Positions 52,746 to 63,290 of a stretch of DNA of 64,000 nucleotides are shown piece by piece (position 1 is the first letter of the stretch; each line of letters opens with the position of its first letter). The notes under the pieces are model-generated. The model ran no database searches and was not told the origin of the DNA. It was given only the letters and a program-made list of their open reading frames with translations. This DNA comes from Strigamia acuminata. Lineage: Eukaryota > Arthropoda > Chilopoda > Geophilomorpha > Linotaeniidae. Position numbers and translations under genes: made by a program. Location: positions 1,474,501 through 1,538,500 of the forward strand of contig OX442318.1 in NCBI GenBank assembly GCA_949358305.1. Direction: 5' to 3'.

Positions 52746-54292
52746 TCAATAACTTATTAAACCACCTTTTTTTTCAATAACATTAATCATTCTGTTATGC
52801 ATGGAATTGACTAGATTTTGCATTGTCTCAGTTGAAATTTCTTCCCATTTCACCATAATTGCAAGTTTTAACTCCTCAATTGCTTCCCTCCTTGATATAC
52901 TGATCTGGCAAGTATTCCCCAGAGGTTTTCTATGGGATTCAAGTCAGGGGAACATGCTGGCCACTACATTACTTGCACTCCATTGTCCAAAAACCACTGA
53001 AATGTTGTTCGGGCATTGTGGATCGACGCGTTGTCCTGTTGAAATTCCCAAAATGGGCCACCAATTTGCTCTCCAAATGGCATAAGTTGTTTGTCAAGCA
53101 ACTGTTGGTATGAATCAGCATTCATTCGACCACTGACAAAGGCAATATTACTTTTACCATTCCATCCAAACGCTGCCCAAATCATAACCGATCCTCCACC
53201 TTGCTGACGTTTTGAAAAAATCTGTTCGTCTTTGCGTAAATCGTGCCAGTAATATTGCCATCCATCTGGGCCATCCAAATTAAACTTTTTTTCATCACTG
53301 AACACTACTTTACGCCATTCCTTCTGCCAACACACTTTATCTTTTGCAAATTCCACTCTTTTCACCTTGTGTCTTGGTTTCAGAGATGGAGTGGTTTTAG
53401 ACTTCTAAACCTGATGTTTAGAAAGTCTCATGAAACGGTTCTGTCTGTCTGTCCGTCCGTCCGTCCGTCCGTCCGTCCGTCGTCAACGATTCCGCAAAAA
53501 CTATAGCAGCTAGAGCAAAACGGACAACGGCATTAAATTCAGCATGCTTATATTATTATTGTAAGGTATTTTCAGATTTCTTGGACCTCCGGTTGAATTA
53601 ATAAACCGGTTTTAGTGCACTTTTAGCCGTCTAATAATACTACTTCCGTCCTGCACAGGAAGTTGTAACATTGTACTAGCGCCACCTGGCGGATCCCGTG
53701 AGCCATACGTTGCGATACGTTTTCCGCGCGATTTATTTCCCGATTGTAGCAAACCCGGATGCAACAATTCCGCAGCATATCATTTCAAATTTTGGTGGGA
53801 TTTTGTTTGTTGTTGCTTTATATTGGCAAAAAAAAAAAAATTTTTTTTTTTTTAAATTACTTTATTTTCTTTTATTTCGGTGTTTTATTTAGGGACAAAA
53901 GGACAGGGTTTAGAAGTCTAATATGTAATGCTTCCCTGCATTACAAATCCCAGCTTGTTTCTCTTCTTGTACACTAAGTGTTGACAGTTGCTCACAACTC
54001 TGGAGAGTGTAGATTTTGAAACGTTAATGTCTGGACGCTTTGATAACTCCCCTAGGGTCACATTTGAATTGGAAATTTCACGTAACATTGTTTGTTTTTG
54101 GCGGTCTTGTAGCTTTGATGGTCGACCACTGTGAATTTTGGTGCCATATTTGTCTCTCAATTTCACATAACTGTTGATAAGACCATGACTTCTGTCCAAA
54201 AGTTTTGCTATTCCCCTGTTGGATGTATTCTGTTCACTTAAGATTGATATTTGTCCTTTTTCAAAGTCAGAAAGTGGTAATCCACGAGGCAT
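52746..54292 (-). pseudogene. Tc1-like DD34E transposase, broken
   Basis: The N-terminal part (start ATG at 54292, MPRGLPLSDFEKGQI) has paired helix-turn-helix DNA-binding features (RGIAKLLDRSHGLINSYV; HSGRPSKL). The C-terminal part has FSDEKKFNLDG, FQQDNASIHNA and SPDLNPIENLWG, giving D, D and E with 34 residues between the last two. Lesions: a nested 519-bp element with reading frames that do not match across it, an in-frame TAG at 52964-52966 just before the last acidic motif, and a frameshift near 52890. It therefore cannot make an active enzyme. Confidence 0.9.
53400..53918. mobile_element. MITE nested inside the Tc1 transposase gene
   Basis: Ends GACTTCTAAACC / GGTTTAGAAGTC flanked by TA (53398-53399 and 53919-53920). 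A (TCTG)n-(TCCG)n tract at about 53444-53482 follows the left end. No ORF with a known domain. It is a non-autonomous TA-inserting element, younger than its Tc1 host copy. Confidence 0.85.
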
Positions 54293-54664
54293 GGTTAAAA
54301 TGAATGCACAGCAAAAATGAAAGTGAAAGTAACAAATGTGACAGTTAGAAAACATTTAAAAAACGTCATTATAATTAGCTAGAAGCACCCTCTATGATCA
54401 GTTAAAAAAACTATCGCCCACAACCTTAGAACCAAATGTGGATTTATAATTATGCAACACCTAAAAACGACATTTTTGCTATAAAAATATAAAAAAAAAA
54501 TTTCTTTTAACGAAAACTTCTTAAAATCTTGTAAAAACACATGTTATAATCAAACAGAATAAAGAAATTTATTGTTGGGAAGAATGTTTGGCTGTGACAC
54601 AGAATTTGTGGGTGGATTTATAATTATGAAACGCACCTTAATTTACACATTCAACATTCGACAA

Positions 54665-54870
54665 CCATGGAAGTAATAACCGAGCCAGGCTATCGTAAAA
54701 ATTCGACACTGTACAAGATGGATGGGCTACTTTATAACAAGTAAATTTGCCTTGTGCCACACGTTTAAATTTACCGCGTGCACACGTGAATTTACCGTGT
54801 GCCACACGTTCAAATTTACCACGTACACACGTGTGATTTTACCGGAAGAAAAAAATTATTTAAACACTAA
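54665..54870. repeat. Four loose copies of 'cacacgt..aaatttacc'
   Basis: Between 54750 and 54845 a motif of about 24 bp repeats (gtgccacacgtttaaatttac, gtgcacacgtgaatttacc, and so on). It contains several CACGTG-like E-boxes. Confidence 0.5.
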
Positions 54871-54871
54871 C

Positions 54872-54988
54872 CATTTCTTTACCCAAATACCTTTTCTCTA
54901 AAAGGTAGTGGGCAATTTGTTCTTCTTCTTCAACTGACCACACACGGATCGGTTGACGAGTTCGTTTTCTTGGTGGAGACAAAGTCAT
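54872..54988 (-). CDS. First-exon candidate, Myb/SANT-like start
   Basis: ATG at 54988, 39 open codons, then donor GTTAGT. It begins MTLSPPRKRTRQPIRVWSVE, followed by EEEQIAHYLLEKRYLG. A W-x-x-EEE-x-x-I start resembles Myb/SANT-like DNA-binding modules of transposon-derived genes. Downstream exons would have to lie in or beyond the Tc1 element, and none was found, so it may be a relic. Confidence 0.3.
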
Positions 54989-55736
54989 TTTTCAGTCAGT
55001 TAGATCGGGAACAAAATGGCTGCCACTGTAGCTTTATTAAATGTGCAATGCGCATGCGCACGCACATGTAAGTCACTTCTAAGTGGTGGAAAAGGAACTT
55101 TCTGGTTACTTTTCTGAAAGTCACTTAGGTGACTTTAGTTGGTAAAAATGTGACGTAATTTTCGTCACTTCCGCCCTCTGAAAGGCAGTTAAGTCAGTTA
55201 AGTGACTTTCTGCTAACAGATTGAACGCACCTATTATTGTTGTGTGAACAAAGTCAGAAATTTTCAGATCAATACAATATAATAAACCAAAAAAAGTTTT
55301 CCTATTCAAGAAGAGTGTTGTCCCCAAATAGGTATAGGGTTGCCCATCTGAGGGTTAAATTGTTTATTTTTCATATTTTTCATTTTTATGGCCAAATTCA
55401 AATTTCTTACTAAATTTTCCATGCGGTCGCCAGCTACGATCGTAAAAAAACGCATCATTTTTCAATCAAATCGAAAAATAAATATACAGGCTTGGGTGGA
55501 ATTGTATCCTTGTCAAAATGAGCGTGGTTTCAGGATTTTTAAATCCTTCTTTAGTGCCGAAAACATAAAAATTCGTATCGGGCGAACATTTTGGCATCCT
55601 TTAAAGAACCAAGGGTTCCGCCAGGTGGCACTCCGGTTTGTTTACAGTTTGCCGTAAATCAGAATTTTAATTCGTACTTCCACTCCACAGCGCTTAAAAA
55701 TGAGTCTCTCTTTTATTTTTTTTATTATAATGTGTG
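54989..55736. other. Spacer, possible element relics
   Basis: Repeated 'agtcactt(a/c)' and 'aagtgact' in both orientations (55070-55215) suggest a decayed foldback. An ATG-initiated 89-codon frame at 55388-55657 shows no motif and is not claimed as a gene. Confidence 0.35.
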
Positions 55737-55974
55737 TGTGGTGTATTAACACCACAAGGAATTTATGCAGGCTTTATTGCATTGAATTAGTACATTGTAT
55801 TGCCAATAATACAATGTACAAAGCAGCATGTAGCTTTCATCTTTTTCCCTCTAGTGACAGTTGGTCAGGTTACTGAAAAATAAATCTACTCTGTTTAGAA
55901 GAGTGGAGGATGAAGTTTTGGCCCAACTGGTCTCCTGTGTTTTATTTTCCATCTCCAGGGCAAAGATGGTAAAG
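55737..55974 (+). repeat. 5' LTR
   Basis: 238 bp beginning TGTGGTGTATTAACACCACA and ending ATGGTAAAG. It contains AATAAA (about 55879) and an inverted repeat tacattgtatt...aatacaatgta that can form an 11-bp stem. Confidence 0.93.
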
Positions 55975-55992
55975 TGGCACCCTGAACAGGAC
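55975..55992 (+). promoter_or_regulatory. Primer binding site
   Basis: TGGCACCCTGAACAGGAC starts right at the LTR edge. TGG pairs with the CCA end of a tRNA, as in LTR elements. The tRNA species was not assigned. Confidence 0.7.
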
Positions 55993-56574
55993 AGCAGAAC
56001 CCTGGATTAAAGAGAAGTGAACTGTATCTTTAAAATTTTTTTTTTGGAATGGATTCTGTCTTTCTTTTCCGTATTTTCAGATAGTTAGGCCTGGCTTAGG
56101 CCTAACTAGTATTACTTGGGACTTGCTAGGGTTACTAGGCCCAGTTAGGCCTATCTAGGGTTATTAAGCCTAACTTCAGATTTTGCCACCAGGAGGTCAA
56201 CAATGACTCCAGCCATCGTCTGAGCAACAAAGGGCCGCAACAATGACACCAGGGAACAAAGAGCCCAAAGAATGCCCCTGACAATGCCAACGCAACACTG
56301 TGTCATTATAAGCTCTCAGCTTAGGTAGTGCTAGGGTTTCCTTTTCCCACTAGGGTACGGTAAGGGGATAATAGCTGCACACATCAAGCCACCTCCCAGG
56401 AGAGGCTGGCCAGTGCTGAACCCAGCTTAGCTCCTCGGAGAAGTACCTACTGGGAAGGGGGTCAGGGCAGGTTTGGGAAGTGAGAGCACTCACTGAATTG
56501 TTGCACTTATCTGGATTGTTGGACCGGATTTCATCGCAATCACGGAGTCACGACTGACAAGTTACCCGGCGGCG

Positions 56575-57705
56575 GTGGATAGTGACGATGACCCGGAATT
56601 GGTAGCTGGCGTAAACCAGGAGTCGCAGACAAGCTTATCTGGAATGGCGTCAACAAGCGGAGCTGGGACAGCCTATGTGGCGCACGTGCCCCCATTTCAA
56701 GGCAAAACCGAGATGGATTGGAGTTTGTGGGTTGAACGGTTCGAGTTCATGGCGAAGCTACACAAATTCTATTCGGATAAAGATAATCTGAAGATGTTCT
56801 TGGTGGCCTCGATGGGCGCAGATACGCATGCCCTGCTACACAAGTTGACTGCCCCGACAACGATTTCGGATATGACTTATGAGGACATAGTCGAAAAGAT
56901 AAAGGCATACTTTAGTCCGGCGGTACCTCCAATTATTATCCGGAACCGGTTACGAAAGCGAGTACGCCAGCCAAAGGAGTCGGTGGCATCGTATGTTGCT
57001 GTTCTCCGCGGTCTTGCAGAGAAGGGAGAATACGGAGACTCTAAGCAGGTGGACTTTGCAGTCATGGACCAGTTGATCGAGGGACTGGGGAATGCCACGG
57101 CAACTCAGTACATTCTCCTGCAAAAGCCTAACACTTTAAAAGAAGCAATGGAGATGGCCATGGCATTCGAAGGCGCCGCAGCTGGTGTGGCGGACATGCA
57201 AGCCACTACATGTTTTGAGCCAGATAGCGGAAGGGATATGGTTTTACCCATGGTTCCCGCTAGCATGGTGGCTTACAGCTCTCAGCCCCCTGTGGCCCAT
57301 GTTTATACCAAGGGTGTGGTGTTGCCACAAAGGCCTTTTGTGAGCACTGGTCAGTCCACCCCTGTGCGCCCGCGAGGTGGTTTACCTTACGGTGCCTGTT
57401 GGTATTGCGGTGAAGTGGGACACCTGAAAAGAGATTGTCCCATGAGGCAACAGGTGCAACGGACAGGTCATGGTCAACCGATGCAGATGCGGGATGCAAA
57501 TGCAGGATCATCTGGGACCCAACAGCGTGGTCAAGGAGGGCGTACCGGACGCGGACGCGCACGCGGTGGTGGTCAAAGGCCTGCGTACCAGCCCTTTCAG
57601 CAGAGTTGCACCCCAATGAATTATGTTCCCTCGGTCACTCAACCGGGATGCCAAATTCGGAATCCCGATTATGACCAGGATGACCCCTTCCGCATGTCAA
57701 TGTGA
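56575..57705 (+). CDS. gag: Gypsy gag polyprotein
   Basis: Structural protein of the virus-like particle. The open frame from an upstream stop (56494) contains no ATG until 56644 (MASTSGAGTA...). The frame before that starts only with GTG at 56575, so the real start is 56644 or non-AUG. Visible: a capsid-like region (WSLWVERFEFMAKLHKF, ALLHKL), and near the C-terminus a CCHC zinc knuckle CWYCGEVGHLKRDC, followed by a Gly/Arg-rich nucleic-acid-binding tail. It ends at TGA 57703-57705 with pol directly in frame behind it. Confidence 0.9.
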   Translation: MDSDDDPELVAGVNQESQTSLSGMASTSGAGTAYVAHVPPFQGKTEMDWSLWVERFEFMAKLHKFYSDKDNLKMFLVASMGADTHALLHKLTAPTTISDMTYEDIVEKIKAYFSPAVPPIIIRNRLRKRVRQPKESVASYVAVLRGLAEKGEYGDSKQVDFAVMDQLIEGLGNATATQYILLQKPNTLKEAMEMAMAFEGAAAGVADMQATTCFEPDSGRDMVLPMVPASMVAYSSQPPVAHVYTKGVVLPQRPFVSTGQSTPVRPRGGLPYGACWYCGEVGHLKRDCPMRQQVQRTGHGQPMQMRDANAGSSGTQQRGQGGRTGRGRARGGGQRPAYQPFQQSCTPMNYVPSVTQPGCQIRNPDYDQDDPFRMSM

Positions 57706-60700
57706 CTTGGCAAGATCCCCGTGGTAGCAACAGTGGATACTGGCTCAAGATACTCGTTGATCTCCAGAGATACTTTAATGAAGTGGATGACCTTAAGCAA
57801 CGTGACATGGCCTGTACAACCGACCAACATTACGTTGATCGGTTATTTTGGCGAAAGGAGACCCGCACTTGGGGAGATCTACCTACCGGTTAGGGTAGGA
57901 GATGAAGAAGTGAAGTTGCGGTTCTTGGTCACTGCTGGTCAGGCCACAATACTGCTGGGCAGGGAAGCCACGAGGCAATCTCGTTCTGTGAAAACTTTCC
58001 TGGTCAACAGGCTGGAGAGACAACAAGGGATGCACCACGGGATCAATGGGTCAATGACCCCACAAGACTTAATTGCGGAGTTGGAAGAGGAGGACACTGT
58101 ATTGAGACTGTTACTTCAGGAGTACAAGGATGTTTTTGAGGCCTCTTTGGGTTTATATACAGGTCCACCTGTACAACTTTACCTGAAAGAAGGTGTAAAG
58201 CCGCGCTTCTTTTGCGCGAGGCCTGTACCTGTAGCCTTGCGTACAGCAGTGGAAAAGGAACTGGAAAAGGGAGTTGCGGATGGGATTTACCAACCAATCG
58301 CATTTTCGGATTGGGCAACCCCGCTGGTCATAGTTGACAAGAAGGACGGTACAGTGCGGTTATGCGAAGACTACCGGTCAACTGTGAACCCAGCTATCTT
58401 ACCGGATCCATACCCACTGCCTAGAGTTTCTGATATTATGGCTAAGCTTGGAGGAAAGAAGTATTTTACCAAGCTTGACATCAGACAGGCGTACCAACAG
58501 GTATTGCTCACTCGGGCGAGTTCATTTATAGCTGCAATCAACACTCATAAAGGACTCTATGCAGTTAACAGATTACCTTTTGGTACCATATCAAGCAGCG
58601 GAGTATTCCAAAGGATTATGGATACAATGTTTGCTGACCTGGATGATGTCTCACCATATCAGGATGACATTTTGATTGCGACGGACACATATGAAGAACA
58701 TGTGAAGGTGGTCAGAGAAGTCCTGAGAAGACTCAGAAGAGCGAATCTGCGTTTAGTAAGACGGAAATGCGAGTTTTTCAGGACGCAGGTCGCATATCTG
58801 GGATTTCAAGTGGACAGTAGAGGAATTCGACCATCTGGAGACAACGTCGCGGCAATTAAGAAGATGCCAGCACCCAACAACTTGCAAGAACTGCGCTCAT
58901 TTCTGGGGATGGTCCAATTCTATCTGCAATTTCTACCGCATTTTGCGGAGGTCGCAGAGCCACTGCGAGAGTTATTGCAGGGGAACGCATCCTGGGAGTG
59001 GACGCAAAGAAGAGCCACCGCTTTTAATACCATTAAAGAGATGATTACTAGTGAGAGCCTCCTAGTGCACTACTCACTCCATCATCCACTGGTCTTGGTT
59101 GTCGACGCCAGCCCAGTGGGAGTGGGGGCAGTGTTAAACCACGTGTTGGACAACGGGGAGGAGCGGCCAGTCTTGTATGCGTCCAAGTCACTCTCGCCAA
59201 CTCAGAGACGCTACAGCCAGACTGACCGAGAGGCATTGGCAATCATCTATGCGGTGCAGAAGTTTCACCAGTTCTTATGTGGGAGAAAGTTCAGGATTGT
59301 AACTGACCACAAGCCATTGCTCGGAATATTCGGAGTGACCAATCCTACACCAAATATTATTAGCCCTAGGATGCTAAGGTGGACAATTATCTTGGCAGGC
59401 TACAACTACTCAATAGAGCACAGACCAGGTCTGGACATTCCAGTGGCTGATGCATTGAGTAGATTGCCACTGCCAGCCACCAAGATCACGGAGCAATGGG
59501 AACAAGAACTGGAGGAAGAGCAGCATGTGCGCTTCTTAGTCGAAGACTCGATAATTACTCGTGAGCAATTGGAAATGGCCACATTACTGGATGATGACCT
59601 GCATCACGTAATACAATATGTGAGGAATGGATGGCCGGATAAGGTCAAGGCATCATTACAGCCATTTAAGTCGCGCAAGACAGAATTATCAGTCCATCAT
59701 GACATACTGTTATGGGGACATAGAGTGATAATACCACCTAGTCTGCGTAAGAAGGCCATGGATTTGCTTCACGAAGGTCATCATGGGATAGTCATGATGA
59801 AGAATAAGGCGGCAGCAACAATATGGTGGCCGGGTATAACAATGGCGGTTGAACAATACGTGGCACAATGTGTTGTGTGTCAACAACACCAGCATGCACC
59901 GCCACGTGACAATCCCGTTAGTTGGCCAAGACCTGCTAGACCTTGGAGCAGGATTCATATTGATTTTGCCGGACCGGTCAAGGGCAAGATGTTCCTCATC
60001 TTAGTGGACTCTTTGACCGGATGGATGCACGTAGACTTGGTACCAAGCACGTCATCGGCAGCTGCAATTGCTGTGATTAAAAGGAAGTGCGCAGATTTTG
60101 GTCTGCCTGACACAATTGTTTCAGACAATGCCACAACCTTCACCAGCGAGGAATTTAAGGGATTTATCCGGCGAAACGGTTTACTACACCTGTTCTCACC
60201 TGCATTCCATCCACAGTCCAATGGACGAGCGGAGAGAGCGGTACAGACCTTTAAAGGGAAACTGGTCAAGATGGGAATGGTCAATATCCAGGAGCAATTG
60301 GATAAGCTCCTATTTTACCAGCACAGTACACCGGGAGCGGATGGAAAGTCCCCAGCCATGCTGATGTTGCAAGGGCATTTTAAGACCCATCTGGACACAC
60401 TGAAACCAACTGTGGGAGCGGCTCAAGAGGACCGGCGGCCACCTAAGAGGGTATTAGCCCCAGGACAGGAAGTGTGGGCTCGTTCATACAGGAAGGGAGA
60501 CGCGACATGGATTCCGGCAATAGTGAAGACTAGGAAGGGGGATGTCGTGTATGAGACCCAGCGCATGGACACCCAAGAGGTTAACGACCGCTACATTAAT
60601 CAGTTGAGACCGCGGCATCCACAGACTGGGGAGCAGGTGATTGCACACAGGGAAACCCAAGACACGACTACACCTAATGTACCGTGGAATCCGATGCCTG

Positions 60701-61254
60701 AAGAACCCAGGCCAAGGAAGTTGGGAAGGCAGCACACAGTGATCGTGACAAGGACGGAACCAGTTCCTGTTATGGAACCAGTTCCCGTTGCGGCACCGGT
60801 AAACACAGGGGAAAATGTGGTTTTACCAGAAGTGCAGCCGATCCCAGGTCCAAGCGGCTTGGCAAGGACCGAGGTGCAGAAGACCCCTCGGGTGGTCCCA
60901 AGAACAACGAAGGACAGGACTGCACCGGTCCGAAGGATGCTTGCGCCGCCCCCATTCGATGTGACACCACGCACGAGGGCTCAGTTTGACTTGTTCCATC
61001 AAAGGAGATTGCAACAAGCAGCCAATGAAGTCACTGCCCCTCCAGCAGTGCAACCGACAGATGAACAGACGCAACCTGACACAAGATCCACCGATTCGGA
61101 GGAAGAGTATGATGACGCGGAAGAAGAAATTCAGGATCCGAAAGACCCGGATTACCAACCATCGCGTCGGAGTTTAGACTATATAGATAGAAACCTTGGG
61201 AATCGGGCGGATGACATAGTGTTGCGTTCGCATTCGGCTGGAGGACCGCGCTAG
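57706..61254 (+). CDS. pol: Gypsy pol: protease, reverse transcriptase, RNase H, integrase
   Basis: Replicates and integrates the element. No ATG begins the frame. It continues from gag after the UGA, so expression probably needs stop readthrough. Domains (residue 1 at 57721): aspartic protease VDTGSRYS near 5; RT with LDIRQAYQQV near 251 and active-site YQDD near 312; RNase H with VVDASPVG near 459, TDREAL near 501 and TDHKPLL near 527; integrase zinc HEGHHG...CVVC near 683-719; catalytic core D (IDFAGP near 747), D (SDNATTF near 802), E (GRAERAV near 837) with DD35E spacing. A long Pro-rich acidic C-terminal tail follows. All catalytic residues are present. Confidence 0.95.
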   Translation, partial: LGKIPVVATVDTGSRYSLISRDTLMKWMTLSNVTWPVQPTNITLIGYFGERRPALGEIYLPVRVGDEEVKLRFLVTAGQATILLGREATRQSRSVKTFLVNRLERQQGMHHGINGSMTPQDLIAELEEEDTVLRLLLQEYKDVFEASLGLYTGPPVQLYLKEGVKPRFFCARPVPVALRTAVEKELEKGVADGIYQPIAFSDWATPLVIVDKKDGTVRLCEDYRSTVNPAILPDPYPLPRVSDIMAKLGGKKYFTKLDIRQAYQQVLLTRASSFIAAINTHKGLYAVNRLPFGTISSSGVFQRIMDTMFADLDDVSPYQDDILIATDTYEEHVKVVREVLRRLRRANLRLVRRKCEFFRTQVAYLGFQVDSRGIRPSGDNVAAIKKMPAPNNLQELRSFLGMVQFYLQFLPHFAEVAEPLRELLQGNASWEWTQRRATAFNTIKEMITSESLLVHYSLHHPLVLVVDASPVGVGAVLNHVLDNGEERPVLYASKSLSPTQRRYSQTDREALAIIYAVQKFHQFLCGRKFRIVTDHKPLLGIFGVTNPTPNIISPRMLRWTIILAGYNYSIEHRPGLDIPVADALSRLPLPATKITEQWEQELEEEQHVRFLVEDSIITREQLEMATLLDDDLHHVIQYVRNGWPDKVKASLQPFKSRKTELSVHHDILLWGHRVIIPPSLRKKAMDLLHEGHHGIVMMKNKAAATIWWPGITMAVEQYVAQCVVCQQHQHAPPRDNPVSWPRPARPWSRIHIDFAGPVKGKMFLILVDSLTGWMHVDLVPSTSSAAAIAVIKRKCADFGLPDTIVSDNATTFTSEEFKGFIRRNGLLHLFSPAFHPQSNGRAERAVQTFKGKLVKMGMVNIQEQLDKLLFYQHSTPGADGKSPAMLMLQGHFKTHLDTLKPTVGAAQEDRRPPKRVLAPGQEVWARSYRKGDATWIPAIVKTRKGDVVYETQRMDTQEVNDRYINQLRPRHPQTGEQVIAHRETQDTTTPNVPWNPMPEEPRPRKLGRQHTVIVTRTEPVPVMEPVPVAAPVNTGENVVLPEVQPIPGPSGLARTEVQKTPRVVPRTTKDRTAPVRRMLAPPPFDVTPRTRAQFDLFHQRRLQQAANEVTAPPAVQPTDEQTQPDTRSTDSEEEYDDAEEEIQDPKDPDYQPSRRSLDYIDRNLGNRADDIVLRSHSAGGPR

Positions 61255-61459
61255 CAAGTCAAGCCCAAGTCGTTTAAGCTTAAGTCGTTTAAATGTTAAG
61301 CTTAAGTCGTTTAAGTTTTAAGTTTCTTTCGGATTTCAAAATCGTGAGCAAATGTATATCAGCAATTTCGATGTAGACCAGACCTAACTAGGGGTTTTTG
61401 TAGCTGAAAGCTGCACGTGCTAATTTGAAAGAATGTGCGATCTCTCTCGGTCCGGATCA

Positions 61460-61476
61460 AGAGAGAGGGGGAGCAC
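61460..61476 (+). other. Polypurine tract
   Basis: aagagagagggggagcac immediately precedes the 3' LTR, the expected plus-strand primer position. Confidence 0.7.
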
Positions 61477-61714
61477 TGTGGTGTATTAACACCACAAGGA
61501 ATTTATGCAGGCTTTATTGCATTGAATTAGTACATTGTATTGCCAATAATACAATGTACAAAGCAGCATGTAGCTTTCATCTTTTTCCCTCTAGTGACAG
61601 TTGGTCAGGTTACTGAAAAATAAATCTACTCTGTTTAGAAGAGTGGAGGATGAAGTTTTGGCCCAACTGGTCTCCTGTGTTTTATTTCCCATCTCCAGGG
61701 CAAAGATGGTAAAG
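61477..61714 (+). repeat. 3' LTR
   Basis: Identical to the 5' LTR except for one base (tttattttcc against tttatttccc), indicating a very recent insertion. Confidence 0.93.
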
Positions 61715-63290
61715 TGTGGAATGACCTGTTCTAGGGCTTGACAAAGCCCAAATTTTAATTTTTTTTTATGCTTAATGATTTTTGGGAAATTGCACAAACC
61801 CCACACACACACGCACACTTTAGTGACCCTAGTGGTCTGAAAATATTATTTCATTTTGGTTTATTTGAAGTTTTATATTTTTTATGTTTCCTGTCTCCAG
61901 ACAAGGAAGCTAAACAGAGTGGGAGGAAATGTGGGTGGTTGCCAGGGTAACCAGCCCACAAGCCTCCAAACAGGAAATGAGTCCTGAGAGGAGTGAAAAC
62001 TCCTCAGTATGATCACAAACTTTGCCAGAGACACAACACAAAATAACTCAGAGAAAACCTCCAGTATTTTGTGAAAACCTCCGTGAAGTTTACATATTCC
62101 TGTATCAACCAGTTGTTGATTTGGGAGTTTTCCTACTGCTGAAACCAGTCAGCAGCGGGATATTTCGGTCTTGCCGCACATTTCACGTGCGGTGGGATTT
62201 TTCCAGTCTTGAGTCAACTCAATTGTTGATTCGGGATTTTCGCCTTGCCGTGGAGGAAATCCGGCTAGACGTTGCGAAGACTCGCAAATACGTCGCCACG
62301 ACGACGGAGTTGCGAAGACGCGAGCGAGTAGAAGTTACGGAAAGAGTCCGGTTGACCCAGCAAATCGACGGGAGTCGATTTGTACCAGACGATTTCGAGG
62401 AAGTTTGAGTTACGGAATAAGTCCGTTTTCATCGGAAAACAACGTACGAGAGACGGGACGAGAGCCGTAAGTGAAGAGCCAAAGAAACGCGACGATTACG
62501 AGTCGAAATCGTCGCCAGAACGTCGAGAACATCAAATCAACGTTTCGCCGTGTTTTAAAGCCATTTTATCATTTCATTTCTTAATTCCATTAAGCCTTAT
62601 TTTATCACTGTAATTTCTTATTGTTCTAAGTCAGAATAAATAATTGTGAGTTTTAATAGAAGTAGTATTTTATGATAAGTCTTGTCTAAGCAAAAATAAG
62701 CTTGGAATTACTCTTTATTAATTTAGGGAATAATTCAGGCTCATTACAACACACACACAGACACAAACATTCAAGTCAAGTTAAATAACAGCCTTTAAAA
62801 AAACACGTGAGTGGATGAAGGTTAATTCATTCCATTCAACTGATTTCAGGAGACACTACAACTTTTAATATTTTCTATACAATTCTTCAAATATCTGTGC
62901 GCCATGCATTGCAGTGAAGTTTTAAGGAGTCGGCACTTGAATACCTATGTTTGGATTACCTTATAAGGCGACCTCTTATTGCTAATTAATACATATTGTG
63001 GTGAGCAACTATTAATTCATTAAAAATATTAAAATATTAAAAATATTAAAATTATTAGAAATAAAAGTTGTCATACTTCTGTGGTTTATATAATAAAAAC
63101 TGTTAGAAGTCTTCTAATTGCATTATTTGTACAAATTTATTTTCCCCTGCGCGCAATTGGAGACCCACGGGCTATTTTGTGAAAACTTTAAAATAAAAGT
63201 GTCAAATCTTATAACAATGGAACATAATTAAAATAAAATCAAAGAGTTTATGATAAATATTTTAAAAATAATTTAAAAATATAAGCATAT
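61715..63290. other. No gene recognised
   Basis: 62020-62410 has an open plus frame (no ATG) with a less AT-rich composition, but no domain was recognised. It could be the interrupted host sequence or another element. The remainder is AT-rich. Confidence 0.35.

Larger units (their letters stand above)
52518..54638. mobile_element. Tc1-like transposon with long IR/DR ends, inactivated
   Basis: Ends AGGTGCGTTTCATAATTATA / inverse, flanked by TA (52516-52517 and 54639-54640). The inverted repeats run about 208 bp (to about 52725 and from about 54432). Each holds two copies of a 'cataattataaatccac' site: outer at the tip and inner about 176 bp inwards (52695-52719; 54437-54462), the IR/DR layout known from Sleeping Beauty-type and Tc3-like elements. 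It carries a broken transposase on the minus strand. Confidence 0.9.
55737..61714 (+). mobile_element. Complete Ty3/gypsy-type LTR retrotransposon (5,978 bp)
   Basis: Two 238-bp LTRs, a primer binding site, gag, pro-RT-RNaseH-integrase in that order (integrase after RNase H, the gypsy order), and a purine tract before the 3' LTR. The flanking tgtg at 55733-55736 and 61715-61718 fits a 4-bp target duplication, though the left flank is a TG repeat. No envelope frame follows pol. The protein style resembles insect sequences labelled K02A2.6-like. Coding frames are intact except for one UGA between gag and pol. Confidence 0.95.

Noticed and set aside
55388-55657. 89-codon ATG ORF
   Set aside because: No motif, no splice context, and a length that is not exceptional in this composition.
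58043-61158. Minus-strand ORFs opposite pol
   Set aside because: Antisense shadows of a well-supported pol frame.
62022-62408. 128-codon plus-strand ORF
   Set aside because: Starts with TTG, has no ATG near its beginning and no recognisable domain.
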